A DNA stretch of 64,000 nt from Chrysemys picta bellii (lineage: Eukaryota; Chordata; Testudines; Emydidae), in NCBI RefSeq assembly GCF_011386835.1, contig NC_088800.1, forward strand, positions 16,950,572 through 17,014,571, written 5' to 3'. Within the stretch, counting starts at the first letter, position 1. Every line of letters begins with the position of its first letter. The notes beneath the pieces were generated by a model that was not told the DNA's origin, made no database searches, and saw nothing but the letters and a program-made list of their open reading frames with translations. Shown one piece after another: positions 34,001 through 46,836 of this stretch. The position numbers were made by a program, and so were the translations under genes.

Positions 34001-37000
34001 ATCTGCACACAAATTGACACCCCACTCTCATTCTTCTATTCCAGTAACTCTGCAAATGAGTCCTCACAATGAGAAATCCCAGGCAGGTTCCTGGTACCCA
34101 GCCTTTGTAATGTGCAGTGGGACTGCCCTGGATCTGTTACCTTCAGGCCTATTGGTGGTCTGCCCCTTTCTGAATTGTTGAATAATTCATCTTAATGAGT
34201 AAAGATGAAAACATACCTGCAGCAAAACAAAACAAAACAAAAAAAAAACCCCAGAGTCATCACCCCTTTTATTCCAACCTAGAAAGCTCGATCAGACTTG
34301 GTAGAGTTATCCAAAATATTATGACATGCTACATTGTGTATGTATTCTCTCATATTGTCATGGTCAGTGATGGTCCCTTTTCTTTGAACCTCTTCTCCTC
34401 TCTCAGCCCTTTAGAATACTTGTAACCTGAGATCCCCTGTTCCTGCCATTACTTGCTATCGCCAGGCTTCCCCTGTTCCCTTTACACTAGCACCTTGGGA
34501 ATAGACATCCTTCTGCCCCAACACCTTCTTGACCAAGTGCTCCAGGCCAGATACTTTTTAACTCCTTGTGCCTCTTTAGAAACAACAGAAGCTCTTTTTC
34601 CTTGTCATTTTTTTGGGGAATGGAGGAGGATTTCCTTGAGTTTAGCAAGTGGCTGCTGTATGGCCATGGTTATGGGAGGCTCCTCATCTTTTATGGACTT
34701 CACACAGTTTCTCTGGCTAAACAGATGTGGATATGGCTCCCATGGGAGCATGTCATTGCAGCTTTGGAACCACCCAGACCCACAGGAGGCACGCCCTCCC
34801 CTCCAGGAGGCCAGCAAACTGTCTTCACGGGGCTCCCAGTCCCTTCTGGGCCAGGAACAAAGGACTTAGTTGGCTTCAATATGCTGCGGGAGGATGTATT
34901 GTTCTGCCATTACTCAGTCCTCTCTCATCAACATACAGCACTAGATAAAAAAGTTAGAAAGACTCTTGGCTCAAAATAGAGAAGCATATTTCCAACTCCC
35001 TCATCATATTCAACTCATTCTGTATTAACCCAAACTGTCCAAATATAGATTTTAGAAAGCATCCTGAAAGGGAATTGATGCATAATACAGGACTCTTACA
35101 TAATCTATTAATTTGCACTCTTTTTATTAAGAGGATGTTTTAGGGCTGGTTGTGGCTAAATCCCAAGTAAGAAATATAAAATCATATGCAAGATGTGTTG
35201 ACCATCTTATTGTATGCAGGAGGTTTATAATTTGGAAGGTAAATGTGGCAATTTACTGAACAGGCCAGCTTGCAGATGAAGAGGTATGTTAAAATATTTG
35301 ACATTGTAACAAGTATGATGAGGTTTGGAACGGAGCTCTGGGTGAACACTCTTCGCAGTGATTATAGTCATGGAACTCTGCCCAACACAACAATAAGTGA
35401 AGTCAGTTGAGAGATCCATGTAGACAAGCTTGCTTGTACAGTCTGGCTCTTGCATACTGCACTTGATATTCATTCTGATCTCAGCAGGAAAGCATGTGTT
35501 TGCAGAGCTGGCTTGAGCTGCATAAAGTTAAACTCTTTATTAAATCTTCTAGTTGGCACTAGTCAGCATCAACTTAAGTGTGCTAAAAAAATTATGTATG
35601 AAATCCAGATTTCTACAGTGGAGCACAGCACATGTTTTCTAAATCAATGTTTCCCCTAATTTACCTGTGGTGACTGGGATTGCAAGTTTTCCTGAGTCAC
35701 ATGAATTAAGACCCTGGGTTCTCTCCACCCCGCACTCCCCCAAACCTAGAGATTTAAATTTTTAACTGACTAGGGTTCCTGGAGTATAACAATTTACACT
35801 ACTGGTATCACTTTGAATTCAAGTTTTAGATTTAACTCAGTCCATAGTTGAATGACACATCAAGTGCTGGATTAAGAGATGTAATTTCAACAAGCGAAGA
35901 TGCATCCCCATATCTGAGCCTATGATTACCAAAGTGTAGCCTACTATTGTTAATTATGCCTACGTACGTTTATTTACTTCCTGCATCAAGCAGTTTTACA
36001 TCAGACAGTAGCATCTAACTGAGCATCTCAGGAGCCTCAGGAGTATATGAACATTGAACAAGAGCGCCAGATATTCTCAAGTCATAGCCTTGCAATCCAG
36101 ATGCTTTCTGCAACTGCAGTGCTGAGTAAGGGATTCTGTCTATGAAACAAGAAAGGCTGTTTTATAGAGTAGCTCTGCTTTCCCTCTGCCAGTTATTGAC
36201 TTTGAGATCATTTCAGCATGAATTCAACGTAGTTAATAAACTTAAGATGATTTAGCTTGTATTTTATCACTGCACCTATTTGCTTTAATAATGCTATGTT
36301 TCAAATGGGCTGTCACACACAGGAACAAAAGGCAGGAAACACCCACAAACACACAGGACCCTCAAACTGTTAAACAGACAAGTAGAGAGGAAAGTTAAGA
36401 ATGGCGGGTCACATCTTCAGTTATTGTAAATCAACACAGCTCCACAGATTTCAATGGAACTACCCCAGTTTACAGGAGCTCAGTAGCTGCCCTGAAGAGA
36501 CAGCAGCACTGAATTTAATTTGCTTGGCTCATCTTGGGGGCTATCACATTATTTTAAAAAGTTACAGATTTTGCATTTAAATTCACTTCAAATTTACATT
36601 AAAAAGCTTATAAGAAGTTTCCCCCTTTTTAGAAATAATTGATGTTTTAAAGAAGATTATTTTGCATATCCTTGGAGCATTATTTCTACTTCATATGTAT
36701 GAAAATCTGTTAATCTGAAGTTAAATGACAGACTAAATGTGTCTGTGCAATATGCTTTAATTGCACCGTAATTAGCAGCAAGTTTTAGGAGAACTAATGC
36801 ATGTGGAAGAAACTGGCCTAAGAAGTGCTTGCAAGAAGCATCCCTACTAGTTAGGTTAATGATAGAAGCACAAACTAATTCTTAAGTAACATAAAATCCA
36901 CAAAAACATATGATTTTGAAAAAATGACTGTTGGCTGGAAGTTTAGCAAATCAGATTTAGTTGGGTATTCCATAGCTGTAACACATACAATACGGATAAA

Positions 37001-38280
37001 GCTAACCTAATTTTGCCATAAACTGTGAAGTGCCTTGCCCACATGCACAAATTAATATTGAAGTTCTTGATGATACTGAATCCAAAAAGCACTGCTGTAC
37101 ATTTTTTTCAAATAAACCATAATTAATCAAAAATGAATTTCAAAACATGTAACCCCATATAAAAAGGAGAAACTAACAAACTGTCCAACAGAAGAAATCG
37201 CACCACTTCCGGTTAAAGTCTCTCTCACACACACGTTCATGAACACAACCAACTTTCAGAATTAACTGCCAGTTCCATGTTTGGGAATTTCTATCAGTAA
37301 CCAAATATCCATTTTAGGCTCCACAGCTGGGGCCTGGCTGTTCAAATGCAGAATAGTAGTTGTTTAATGTAGTGTAGTGTCAACATTTGAAAGTTAAGCC
37401 TATACTGTCAGAAGAACATACTCAACTATATACTGTAATCAAATCCATTTTTAAAGTGAAGCCTGTGCATTAAGCTGAATAAGGTCTGAAATTTGGGGAT
37501 GCGGGCTTCATAAAACTACTAAATGGAAACAGTGGATTTTTGCTGAAATAGCTTGGAGAGCACATGGGTCAACAAAGCAGTATATTTAATTTCAATGTTA
37601 TACCTTAATGACAAAAGCTTTTTCTGAAAATGCACAGCATACGTTAGTGGCTCACTCAATCATGAAATAGCAAAATACATCAAAAATGACTTTAACAAAA
37701 CAATGATTTTTCATATTTATGCCCTACTGGATTACATCATTTAGTGACACATGGTGAAGAGGTATAAATTTCACAACCCTTTAGGTTGCATGTTGTCTGC
37801 CAAGTCTAACAGCAACTGCTCGCTCTGATAGATTAGAGAACAGAAAAAAGTATTTTCTCTACTGCTTGCAGAGTGCCAGTCTCCCTCTCCAGAAGCATGA
37901 AACTGCTCCATTTTTCCATCACTAGGAGTGTGATTTAGATTAGTATTATGTTCACTCATGTACCTAAAAACTCAAATCTCACATTCTTTGTCTCCAAAGG
38001 GCAACTTTATTGCTAACCTACATATACTATGCTCCTTCCTCTTGTGGATACTACTTCATGCAAGTATACAGAATTTACTGATATGCTGAAAATAAATAGT
38101 TGGCCAGTGAAGAACAGGTGAGACCCTTGGGGACAGCCCCCGCCATGCCTAAAGATGCATCTTTACCTGTCTACATATATTTGAAAATCTGTCCCTACCT
38201 GTCTATCTCTGAAGAATCCTGAGAGGTTGAAAGGTGCAGCAAACAGAAAACAAAGTCCTAATGCAATCCATGCCTGCTTG
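31045..38280. other. Long non-coding stretch
   Basis: About 7 kb without a nameable gene, LINE, SINE or DNA transposon. The 138- and 137-codon frames at 34.45-34.98 kb overlap in different frames and show no domain. Around 36408-36480 there is a weak old palindromic repeat (gggtcacatcttcagtta...agtttacaggagctcag). The 36560-36850 block is AT-rich and repeat-free, with homeodomain-type words, and is listed as a candidate conserved element. Confidence 0.5.
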
Positions 38281-38654
38281 GTGTGGCGCTCTGTTCCCCT
38301 CTACTGGCACCTAGAGATTGATGAGTCTACTACAGCTTTAGCTAAGAGCCATGTGCCTTTTAGCTCATGCAGTAGACAGTAGAGGCTCATACGCTAAGCT
38401 TCACAGGTCCCAGATTCGATCCCACCTACCTATGACTGGGGTCTGGGGATGGGGACTATTAGCCAGGATGGGTAAGGAATGGTGTCCCTAGCCTATGTTT
38501 GTCAGAGGGTGGAGATGGATGGCAGGAGAGAGATCACTTGATCATTAACTGTGAGGTTCACTCCCTCTAGAGCACCTGGCATTGGCCACTGTCGGCAGAC
38601 AGGATACTGGGCTGAATGGACCTTTGGTCTGACCCAGTATGGCCATTCTTATGT
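38281..38654 (+). mobile_element. tRNA-like SINE with a CR1-type 3' tail
   Basis: The 5' part carries an A-box-like tagctcatgcag (38361-38372) and a B-box-like agattcgatcc (38412-38422), the internal pol III promoter layout of tRNA-derived SINEs. From about 38440 on it is CR1 3' untranslated sequence: gggactattagccaggatg, cattggccactgtc, ggtctgacccagtatggcc, ending in attcttatg. Tortoise pol III SINEs are known to share their 3' end with CR1, which supplies the reverse transcriptase. It could also be a chance CR1 insertion next to a tRNA relic; the 5' end is approximate. Confidence 0.6.
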
Positions 38655-39010
38655 CTGTCAGCGTTACAATAGCAGTTATTGTTCATAGCTAAATACGCTA
38701 CGAAGTTCACTTATACTCTTCTGAAATTCAGATACAATATATGCACAAAGACAGTTACGAGGTCTACCCACATTCTTAGGGGGCTCTTGTTGTGCATTGA
38801 GTTTTTAGGGACAAGACAGGCTTTACAGAGGAACATCTCTAAGGTCTGCTCAGCTTTGGCAGCTAGCTACAGACTCTCTCTGCTCTCAGAGAACTTCCTG
38901 GCTGCTCCTCACTAGACAGAACTACAATAAATGTCTGGAGTTTGCATTCTAGAAATATATCTTCCCACAGGAGCGACACAACAGAGGGTGACAGGTGGCC
39001 ATGGCCCTCC

Positions 39011-39452
39011 CATAGGCGCTGACTCCAGGGGTGCTCTGAGGCTGGAGCACCCACGGGGAAAAATTAGTGGGTGCTCTGCACCCACTGGCAGCCAAGCTCC
39101 CCTTCTCCCCCAGCCCACCTCCTCCTCCCCCCCGAGCACGCCGCGTCCCCACTCCTCCACCTACCTCCCAATGCTTCCTGCCTATCCGCTGCCAAACAGC
39201 TGTTTGGCAGCGTTAGCATGCTCTGGGAAGGTCAGGGGGGAGGAGTGGGAACGTGGCGCACTCAGGGGAGGAGGCGGGGCAGGGGCAGGGATTTGGAGAA
39301 GGAGTTGGAATAGGGGCAGGGACGGGGCGGGGACTTTGGGGAAGGGGTTGGAATGGAGATGGGGCCTCATGGAAGGGGTGGAGTGGGGGCGGGGCTGGGG
39401 TCAGAGTGGGGGGTCAAGCACCCAGGGGAAAGAGGGGGAGTTGGCACATATG
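39011..39452. mobile_element. hAT-type element, 442 bp, GC-rich
   Basis: Ends cataggcgctgactcc and ggagttggcacatatg are an imperfect inverted repeat (12 of 16), flanked by an exact 8-bp duplication ggccctcc (39003-39010 and 39453-39460). The interior is G-rich on the plus strand, with repeated ggggcagggac/ggaaggggt-type words, which creates overlapping long frames on both strands (up to 182 codons) that are not genes. The flanking sequence up to about 39640 (gtccccccacttttaggaag) looks like part of another repeat into which this element inserted. Confidence 0.8.
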
Positions 39453-40060
39453 GGCCCTCCCACTTTCTACAGACCATAAGGGCGAGCGGGGGGTGGGCAG
39501 GGAAAAGGTGGAGAAGAGCAAAGGGGGGCGACCTTGGGGGAAGGGGCGACACGAGGGCAGGTGGGGCCACAGTTCGGGCACCAGTGGTCCCCCCACTTTT
39601 AGGAAGTTTCTGCTGCTCCTGCCCACCAAGATAGCATTAGCAATGGATAGCTAGTATAGGAAAAAAACAAACAGGTCAATTAATCCAGTCTTTTGCCAGG
39701 TAAAGATTGGAGTTAAGTTCCCCCCTTTCTTTAAGGATAATGCACCAGCTTGTTTCTCTGTGACACAGTTTTAAGCACTGCCTGTGAGTAAATCTAATTG
39801 ATTTAGGAGAAACTTTACTTTGCAATGACACTCACAAAAGGCTTAGTTACAGTTAAAATCAAAGCATCAACTATAGACTGTCTGCCTATAAAATCATTTC
39901 TGTGCAGTTTCCTGCATAACTTTAGCAAAAAAAATCAATGTATGTAGCTCCCCACATTTATATGGCCTTTTGCTAAACAGAATAAGATATATTATATGTC
40001 AGGTCTTGAAGGCAAGAAATGTAATTGCCTCAGTACGCCCCATTCTGATTTCAATGGGGC

Positions 40061-40199
40061 CACAGGTGCTGGAACTAGAGGTGATGGGGTGCTACCACCC
40101 CCCACCCCAGCTTGAAGTGGTTTCCATCATATACAGGGTTTACAGTTTGGTTCAATGGGTCTCAGCACCCCCACTATACAAATCGTTCCAGCACCCCTG
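40061..40199. mobile_element. hAT-type MITE, 139 bp
   Basis: Ends cacaggtgctggaac and gttccagcacccctg are inverted repeats (13 of 15), with an exact 8-bp duplication aatggggc (40053-40060 and 40200-40207). It sits inside an older palindromic repeat whose halves (cctcagtacgccccattc and gcactggtgtaactgagg) lie on either side. Confidence 0.85.
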
Positions 40200-40207
40200 A
40201 ATGGGGC

Positions 40208-43200
40208 TGCACTGGTGTAACTGAGGACAACATTTGGACCAGTGCTTTTGATTAAGCACGCTTCATAGTGTTTGTTCACGAGGTTGTACAACTCAGGGTA
40301 GAATAAATGATTAACCTTATTGAGTGATTTTATAAATAAATGGAATGTGCTTTTATGCTAATAATAGGAGCATATAAAAAAAACAACCAAACCGCTGTGA
40401 AATGCTTGGGTTAATGAACTGCATTTGAAGCATGAATATAAAATGGAAACCTTTTCCAAATCATTTTAACTATACACATTTTGGTCCCCGATGTGAAAAA
40501 TGCAGCAGGAAATAATTTTGCAGAGATTTCCTAAAGAAATCCACATAGTAAAATAAAAATTAATCTACAGAGAAGTAGACACAATTGTCATAATGAATCA
40601 TAAAAAAAGAAAAGCATCTGGTTTTATATCACAATATTTGCTCGGTTAAAATGCTGTGAATTGCTGCAGAGCTCATGTCGATACATTAGAGTATTACACG
40701 TGTAACTCCCACTGGATTGGCATTGCAAAAAACTTGTGCGAATGGATACAACAAAATAGGAAAGATTCTTGGACTGAATTTATGTCTTTTCATTGAAAGA
40801 GATGAGAGTGTGTTTACATTGCTGTTGCCTGTAAAACCCAAGATACTGAAAAGTAGAAAGGCTAACAAACATAGAAGGAAAATATGCAGCTGGATCTATT
40901 ATTCTCACAGGGATCATCCATAAAATTTGATTTCCAGCCACAGAAAGGAGAATTGAGTCATTTGTGATCATTTCCATAAAAAGTTAGTGTAGATACAGAG
41001 ACCAAAGTCTTGAGTCCATTGGGTTCAGCGGAGTTACTGCATATCTACACCAGTGTAACAGAGCAGAATCCATTCTAGAACATCTAATGTGCATATTGGT
41101 AAGTATATGGTGCTCATTGTAATATTTAATCTATAACTGGGGTAGATTTTTTGATAGACTATTTAACTAACAAGAAATTACATACTATAAACATTGTACT
41201 GAGACTGCTGTAATATAGCTGGTCACCATATTAATTAAAAGTCGAAGATACAAAAATTGCACTTTAAGCATGAATCAAAGAACAAATGTGATCTAGTCCC
41301 AGATCCTGGGCTGGAATTCTGCTGCTCTGATGCGCAAAGTGCATTAAAGCCAGCATATCTGTCCCTGGGAGGATCATGAGAGTCCAGCTTACATGCATCA
41401 TCTTAGTTGAAGTGACACAGTAGAACATGGGGAGAGATATCATCACTTTAATAGTTATGACCCAAACTAATATTGCTCTTTCAGATCAATATCATCATCT
41501 GGAATGGTACACCCTAATGAATAGGGAGCCCAGCCAGTCTTCGGAGTGGTGGTGTAATGTGCTTCCTTCAGCCAAACCCACTAACCAGATGTTCTGCCCA
41601 AGCTGTAATTTCTGAAGAGTCCTCAAGCGACACGTTCTTATAGAGATTATTCACCAGAGCACCCACCCCCAAAATAAGTTGGCTCCTAGTATTTTTTTTT
41701 TATCATACAGTACATCTCATCCTTACAAATAATTTAGCCAAGATGTAAATTTCATGAAATAAGCCACACTGCACAATGCAGAGACTGATTGTGATTAAAA
41801 CAATATGTGTAAACCAAGGCAGCAAGCAATTGGTGACAAAAAATACAAGCACTGAGTTTGGTATTTACCACAAGTGGGGTATTTTCAAAGAAAAACACAC
41901 ATACATGTCCAGTTCCTCTTCTGCAGCTGAATATTCAAGTAGACAAATACCTTTATATTTAGGCACATTCTCTTACATAGCACAGATGGCTGTGTGAAAC
42001 TGATCTAGCAATAAAACATTTCAAGTTCTGTTGTGATTGTGGTTAATTAATTCTAATTTTCTGTATAAAACAAAACTTGGTCTGGCATTTTGAAATAAAC
42101 ACATTTCTGTGAAGCAGAATCTAGGCTTAACATCATGAGTAAATCATTGCAATTATCCTTGTTAAATAAGTCCTGGTGCAGTTCATGTTACTTGGGGAAC
42201 AAAACAAAAAAGATTTTATTTATTTATTTATATTTGTTAACACCAAGAATGTGCTACTCACTTTCCAAAGACAGTTCTTGACAAAGATTTTGATCCTGCC
42301 TGCTCTCCTACTTTGACAGACCCCTGTACCCATGAGTGCGCATGGACCCCAATTCAAGACATTGCACAGACTCAGTGGAACAACTTGTGGATTGAGACCA
42401 AAGACTGACGAAGAGTCGGGAAAAGAAATACAACATACAAGTAAAAAAGGAGAGAGAGTTGATAGGCGCATGTCTTATATTACGTACAAATTGAATGACC
42501 AGACTGCAATCTACAGTCAGGAATAAATCAGTTCTGCACCAATGTTTCAGAATCAGAGTTCTGCTGTGCAACACACATTGAAATGGAACAGACGTCCTAC
42601 CATAGGTATTAAATTAATGTTAACAGCATTAAACAACAGAATGTTAGAACTATTTATGAGTAGGGAAGAGTAGTTTGCAGAAGTAGGCATAGTGCTTTGG
42701 TTTGGAGAAGGATCCACATAGTTATCCCAAATCTTCCAAACTTCTTCCGTTTGCAAAATTAGACTAGAACTGTTGCTAAAATAAGCTTTCTTGAAAGATT
42801 TCCAGAGACTTTGTTTTCAGGTGGCCTCCCTTTAAATGCTCAGATAGCATGGTGATGAGTATGGTATAAAAACCTAGATAAGATTTGACAGCTATGACTG
42901 AGTCAAGGGAGTTTTGTCAATTTCATAGAGACAGAATCAAGGAACCATCAGAACCAGAAATATTGTAAGAAATAGTATTTCCTATAGCATTACAGCTCCT
43001 CTTGTTCTGCTTTGGAAATTGAACTGGAGAAATATCAGACTACTATTCCCTTGAAGAGTAAACAGGAGCTTCAGGTTCTCATTTGCTGGAAAATAATGCC
43101 TTTAAGTTTGTTATCTCCTTGGTCCTTTAGACATCCAGATAAACTAAGCAGGTCCGACTGCATTGGAATCTTGGCATGTAGTCACTTAAAATACAGACAC

Positions 43201-45317
43201 TTCCTAACTTGGTGTAAAATAGAAACATTTGCTTGAGAACAATTAGTACCTTAGCCCAACAAGGCTTGGCAGACTTTCCTAATTAGTTAAGAAAATGATT
43301 GAGACAGGCAGGCAAGCAGATTTTGTAAGGCATTCTGCTAAAATAATTTGAACCACATACTTGGCTGCAGAAGCCAAATAACGTACGTCATTTTTTGCTA
43401 TCATAACAGGTAGGATGAAAAAAAGACCGTATGGTACATGAGATTCAGAAGACTTCTGACAACCTTTAATGTAGCTCTTCTACACTCACTGTCTGAAGTC
43501 TGATGATTAAGTCATATTCTGTTAGGCTCTAGTGAATAACTGAATTTCTTTTGTGTTTCCTATTGTATACTGAGAGCCAAAGCTGAAAATATTCATTGTG
43601 AGTCATAGGCTGAGCCAGTTCCAGGACAATATTTGCAAAGCACTCATGCTGGGATAGCCAACTGTGCTTTCCTTCTCCAGGGATATTTTAACATGAGAAC
43701 CATGCTCGATGGCAAACTGTGGGACCAGTTCACAGCATGTTTTGATAGGCTATACAACTTCCAGCCATATTTCCTTTCTGAGATCCTTCCAGAAATCAGT
43801 CTACTGGCCATGGATGGATAAGATAGTGGTGCTATGTAACTTCTTATACCAAGCCAGATTTCACAGAACTCTGTTTAATAAAGGTATTAGTGTCTAACTG
43901 TTTTTGTGTTTTAGTTAAATAATGCATTATTGTAATTAAATTAGGCACACTAAATAGCTAAAGTTGTTAGACATACAGGCTCAATCTGGAACTCTCTGCC
44001 CATATCTGTATTAAATTATTTTCAGCGTAAGGAGCAACCCCGGAGAAGGTAAAGACAAACAATGCTTGAAATGCGGGCTTGAAATGTATTGGTAAAATAC
44101 CAGCCAGACAAACCAAATTAAAATTGGTCTAATAATTTCTCAGATATTTAAGGACTGTACTATAATTCAAAAAGTTAAATTTACAAAACTGTTATGTTTG
44201 CCAGCAACATTTACTTATTTCCCATGTCTACAGCTTTTATAGGTAGTCATATGGTCTTTTACACTTAGATAAAAACCTGGAAGTTCTTCCTGGGAAAGTT
44301 CCCAAGTCTAGACACCAGAAAACACATGTGTTTCCAATTATAAGAAACTATTACTATAGGACTAACATGAATCTCCTACATCAGCAATAAGTTGCCAATT
44401 ATATCACATTCCACAATAATCCCTCTTACTATAACTAATTTATGCAATGCTTAGCTTTGAAAACCAGTAAAAATATTAGACCCTGACATTACAGTGAACA
44501 TTTGAACCCAATATTAGTCTGGTAAGGGAAACAAACTATAATGAACTGGGCCAACCAGAACTATAAATTGTACAAAATAAAGAGCTCAATTGTGCAAACA
44601 CTGCTGATTTCAGTCACAATAGTAAGTACTACATTGAGCAGCGTATGTAGGATTGGGCCCTGTATCATTCAATTGCGTACACTGTGAAAGACTTCACAAA
44701 CAGGTAATTAATGAATTAATTCTTCTCTTACTAAAATTACCTAAGAGCCTGATGATATTTCAACAAGGTTTTGGTAGAACTGGACAAAAATTGGTGTGAT
44801 ATAAAATACCAGAAGTTGTGTGTTTTATTTTTTAATTCATGTTGGGTTGTTTTTTTGTTTGTTTGTTTGTTTTTTTACCAACTTGATTTGATTTAGCAAT
44901 CCTAAAATTTCAGTTTTCATGAAATTTTGAGATGGGATAGAGGCCTATAAATAAAAAGGAAACATACACTTCTGTAGGAAAATTTGCAAGCATGAAAATT
45001 CCAAGAGCCATTTTTGCTCAAAAAGGTCACACTGTGAAAGGATTAGTGATGATATCTAAAAGACACATACTCTAGAGAATTAAACAAGAGGCTAGGAACT
45101 AGGAGGACAGAGTTTTCCCCCTTCTCTGGCATTGACTGGTATTAATTGTATAGCGGTTACACTTAAAAACCTCAGTTGCTTTAGATAACCAAACAACAAC
45201 ATTAGCTTAACATTTGTAGTATTCTATATACTAAGTAAAGTGAGAACGTTGACTCTGGGAAAACTGAAAAATGCATAAGTATGACCACTGTACTTCACAG
45301 TTCTCAAGCATTAGTAA
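40208..45317. other. Long non-coding stretch
   Basis: About 5 kb of AT-rich sequence with no recognisable gene or major repeat. A GTTT microsatellite occupies about 44847-44877. Short old palindromic words occur near 41.0 kb (ttgagtccattgggttcag) and 44.6 kb. Small open frames show no domain. Confidence 0.5.
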
Positions 45318-45440
45318 GTTTTGGAAAGTCATTATCATTAGACCCATTTTACAGGTGGGAAAACAGACTCGGGGAGGTGAAGTGATACATCCAAAATCGC
45401 ATGGCAACCTAGTGTAAGCATTAAACCTCACATATCATGG
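45318..45440 (-). repeat. MIR SINE, reversed
   Basis: Reads acccattttacaggtggga, then aaacagactcggggaggtga and agtgatacatccaaaatcgc. This is the reverse complement of the MIR core and adjoining tRNA-related part. The outer parts are eroded. Confidence 0.65.
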
Positions 45441-45487
45441 CGCCAAGGCCAAAATCTATGCCAGAATACCATAATGCCTCCCAGGAA

Positions 45488-45580
45488 GGAGACAAACTTT
45501 CTGAGCCTCAATAGCCTAATCTTTGAAATAGGGACAATAATACTTGGTACCTGGCTACAGACATATTAAGTACTATATAA
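45488..45580 (+). repeat. MIR SINE fragment, sense
   Basis: Reads aaactttctgagcctcaata, cctaatctttgaaataggga, caataatacttggtacc: the MIR core in sense. It lies about 50 bp from a reversed MIR, so the two form a tail-to-tail pair. Confidence 0.6.
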
Positions 45581-46606
45581 CTTCAGATTTTGCCTATAGT
45601 AAATATAATTGCTCCAATGATGAAACAAGACAGAGCAATCCCCTTTGTATCCTCCTTATTCTCTTTGGTTGGGGACACTCACAAAAGAAAGAAAATCTCA
45701 AAGAGAAACAAAATTCTCCCCATTTTTCACTTTTTACATTATGTTTTGAGTAGTAATAACCAACTTGGCATATTTTGGCACATCCTGTGTACTGTAATTT
45801 ATGACTAATCATATTGTTTGACCATAAAGTACATTATCCTAGAATTACTTCTACAGTATAATTATATGTTATATAACAGGGAGTATGACTGGGTAGGATT
45901 TTAATCTTTGTCACCCTTTCTTTCAGAGGTCTGAAACATGACTAATGAGACTCAGTCCCTCTGTAGTCTTATACTACACCCATGCCATAGTATCTTAGCC
46001 CCTTCCATATGATATATGTTATCTTCTGTTATTTCTATAAGAAACAAATGAAAAGGGGAAAAACTTTATCGGGGCATTTTTGTTAAACCTCAAGAGAAAT
46101 TTAATAGGTGAATTCTTGAAAAGCTTAACTAAGGAACTTTTATTCCTACTGCTAAATAAAGTGTCTGAAACACTCAAATGCAGTAACTGTCTGTTTCCTT
46201 AAAGGATTTCTTCTGAGTCTCATGTATAGAAATTCAGGATGGTCATAACTTTAATTCCAGAAAGAGTTCAGAAGCAAATGGTTTGCTGCCTAGATGGAAA
46301 AAGTATTGCTATGACTGAGTTTTCCTTCCTAGTTACTGAAGGAAACTTGGTCATTGAGACAAAAGAGTTCAGCTCAGTGGTGACAGGGGTGGGGCAGAAA
46401 TTTCCTTCTGAATTAACTGCAGCTAGAATAAAGACGCCCTTTTATCCCAGAGGATCTCAAAGCTATTCTCAAGCTAGAACATCCACCTAAACCAGCACAA
46501 CAGCCATGCAATGCACAGCACTCAACACAATGGAGGGAGGAAAGGGAAATTTTGGTCAACGACAATGGGGCAAAGCACTACCCTTACAAACTGTTGCCTG
46601 ATTTAC
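45581..46606. other. Non-coding stretch
   Basis: No gene recognised. Near 46438-46475 the words ccttttatcccagaggatct and caaagctattctcaag match the beginning of the MIR-type SINE also seen at 61.6 kb. Confidence 0.45.
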
Positions 46607-46787
46607 TGATTATAGCAAATCCCTTGTCCCGCGCCACTTCCCGCAGCCCCCATTGGCCGGGAGCGGCAAACCGCAGCCAGTGGGAGCCGCGATCGGCCAA
46701 ACCTGCGGACCCGGCAGGTAAACAAACCGACCCGGCCCGCCAGGGGCTTTTCCTACACAAGTGGCGGCCCCAGTTTGAGAACCACTG
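46607..46787. mobile_element. GC-rich hAT-type element, one end recognisable
   Basis: The right end agtttgagaaccactg is the inverted form of the cagtggttctcaaact terminus used by the 19.4-kb element. The body (cattggccgggagcgg, gggagccgcgatcggcc, gcggacccggcaggt) is CpG-rich and matches a turtle repeat I recall. No matching left terminus or 8-bp duplication is visible, so it is truncated or diverged on the left. Confidence 0.6.
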
Positions 46788-46836
46788 ATATAATAAATAT
46801 AATATAATATAATATAATATAATATAATATAATATA
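46788..46836. repeat. AATAT pentanucleotide microsatellite
   Basis: About eight nearly perfect tandem AATAT units begin directly at the right end of the GC-rich hAT element and end before attgtttgaag. Confidence 0.9.

Noticed and set aside
34453..34979. 138- and 137-codon overlapping frames
   Set aside because: No signal, domain or repeat in the products; two different frames open over the same DNA; no splice or codon evidence for a gene.
38361..38422. Possible tRNA gene
   Set aside because: Box-like words exist but no cloverleaf with proper acceptor and anticodon stems could be drawn, and the sequence continues into a CR1 tail; it is a SINE head.
38931..39654. Overlapping 182-, 133- and 93-codon frames
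   Set aside because: All lie in or beside a G-rich hAT element and overlap in several frames on both strands; low-complexity Gly/Trp/Arg-rich products.
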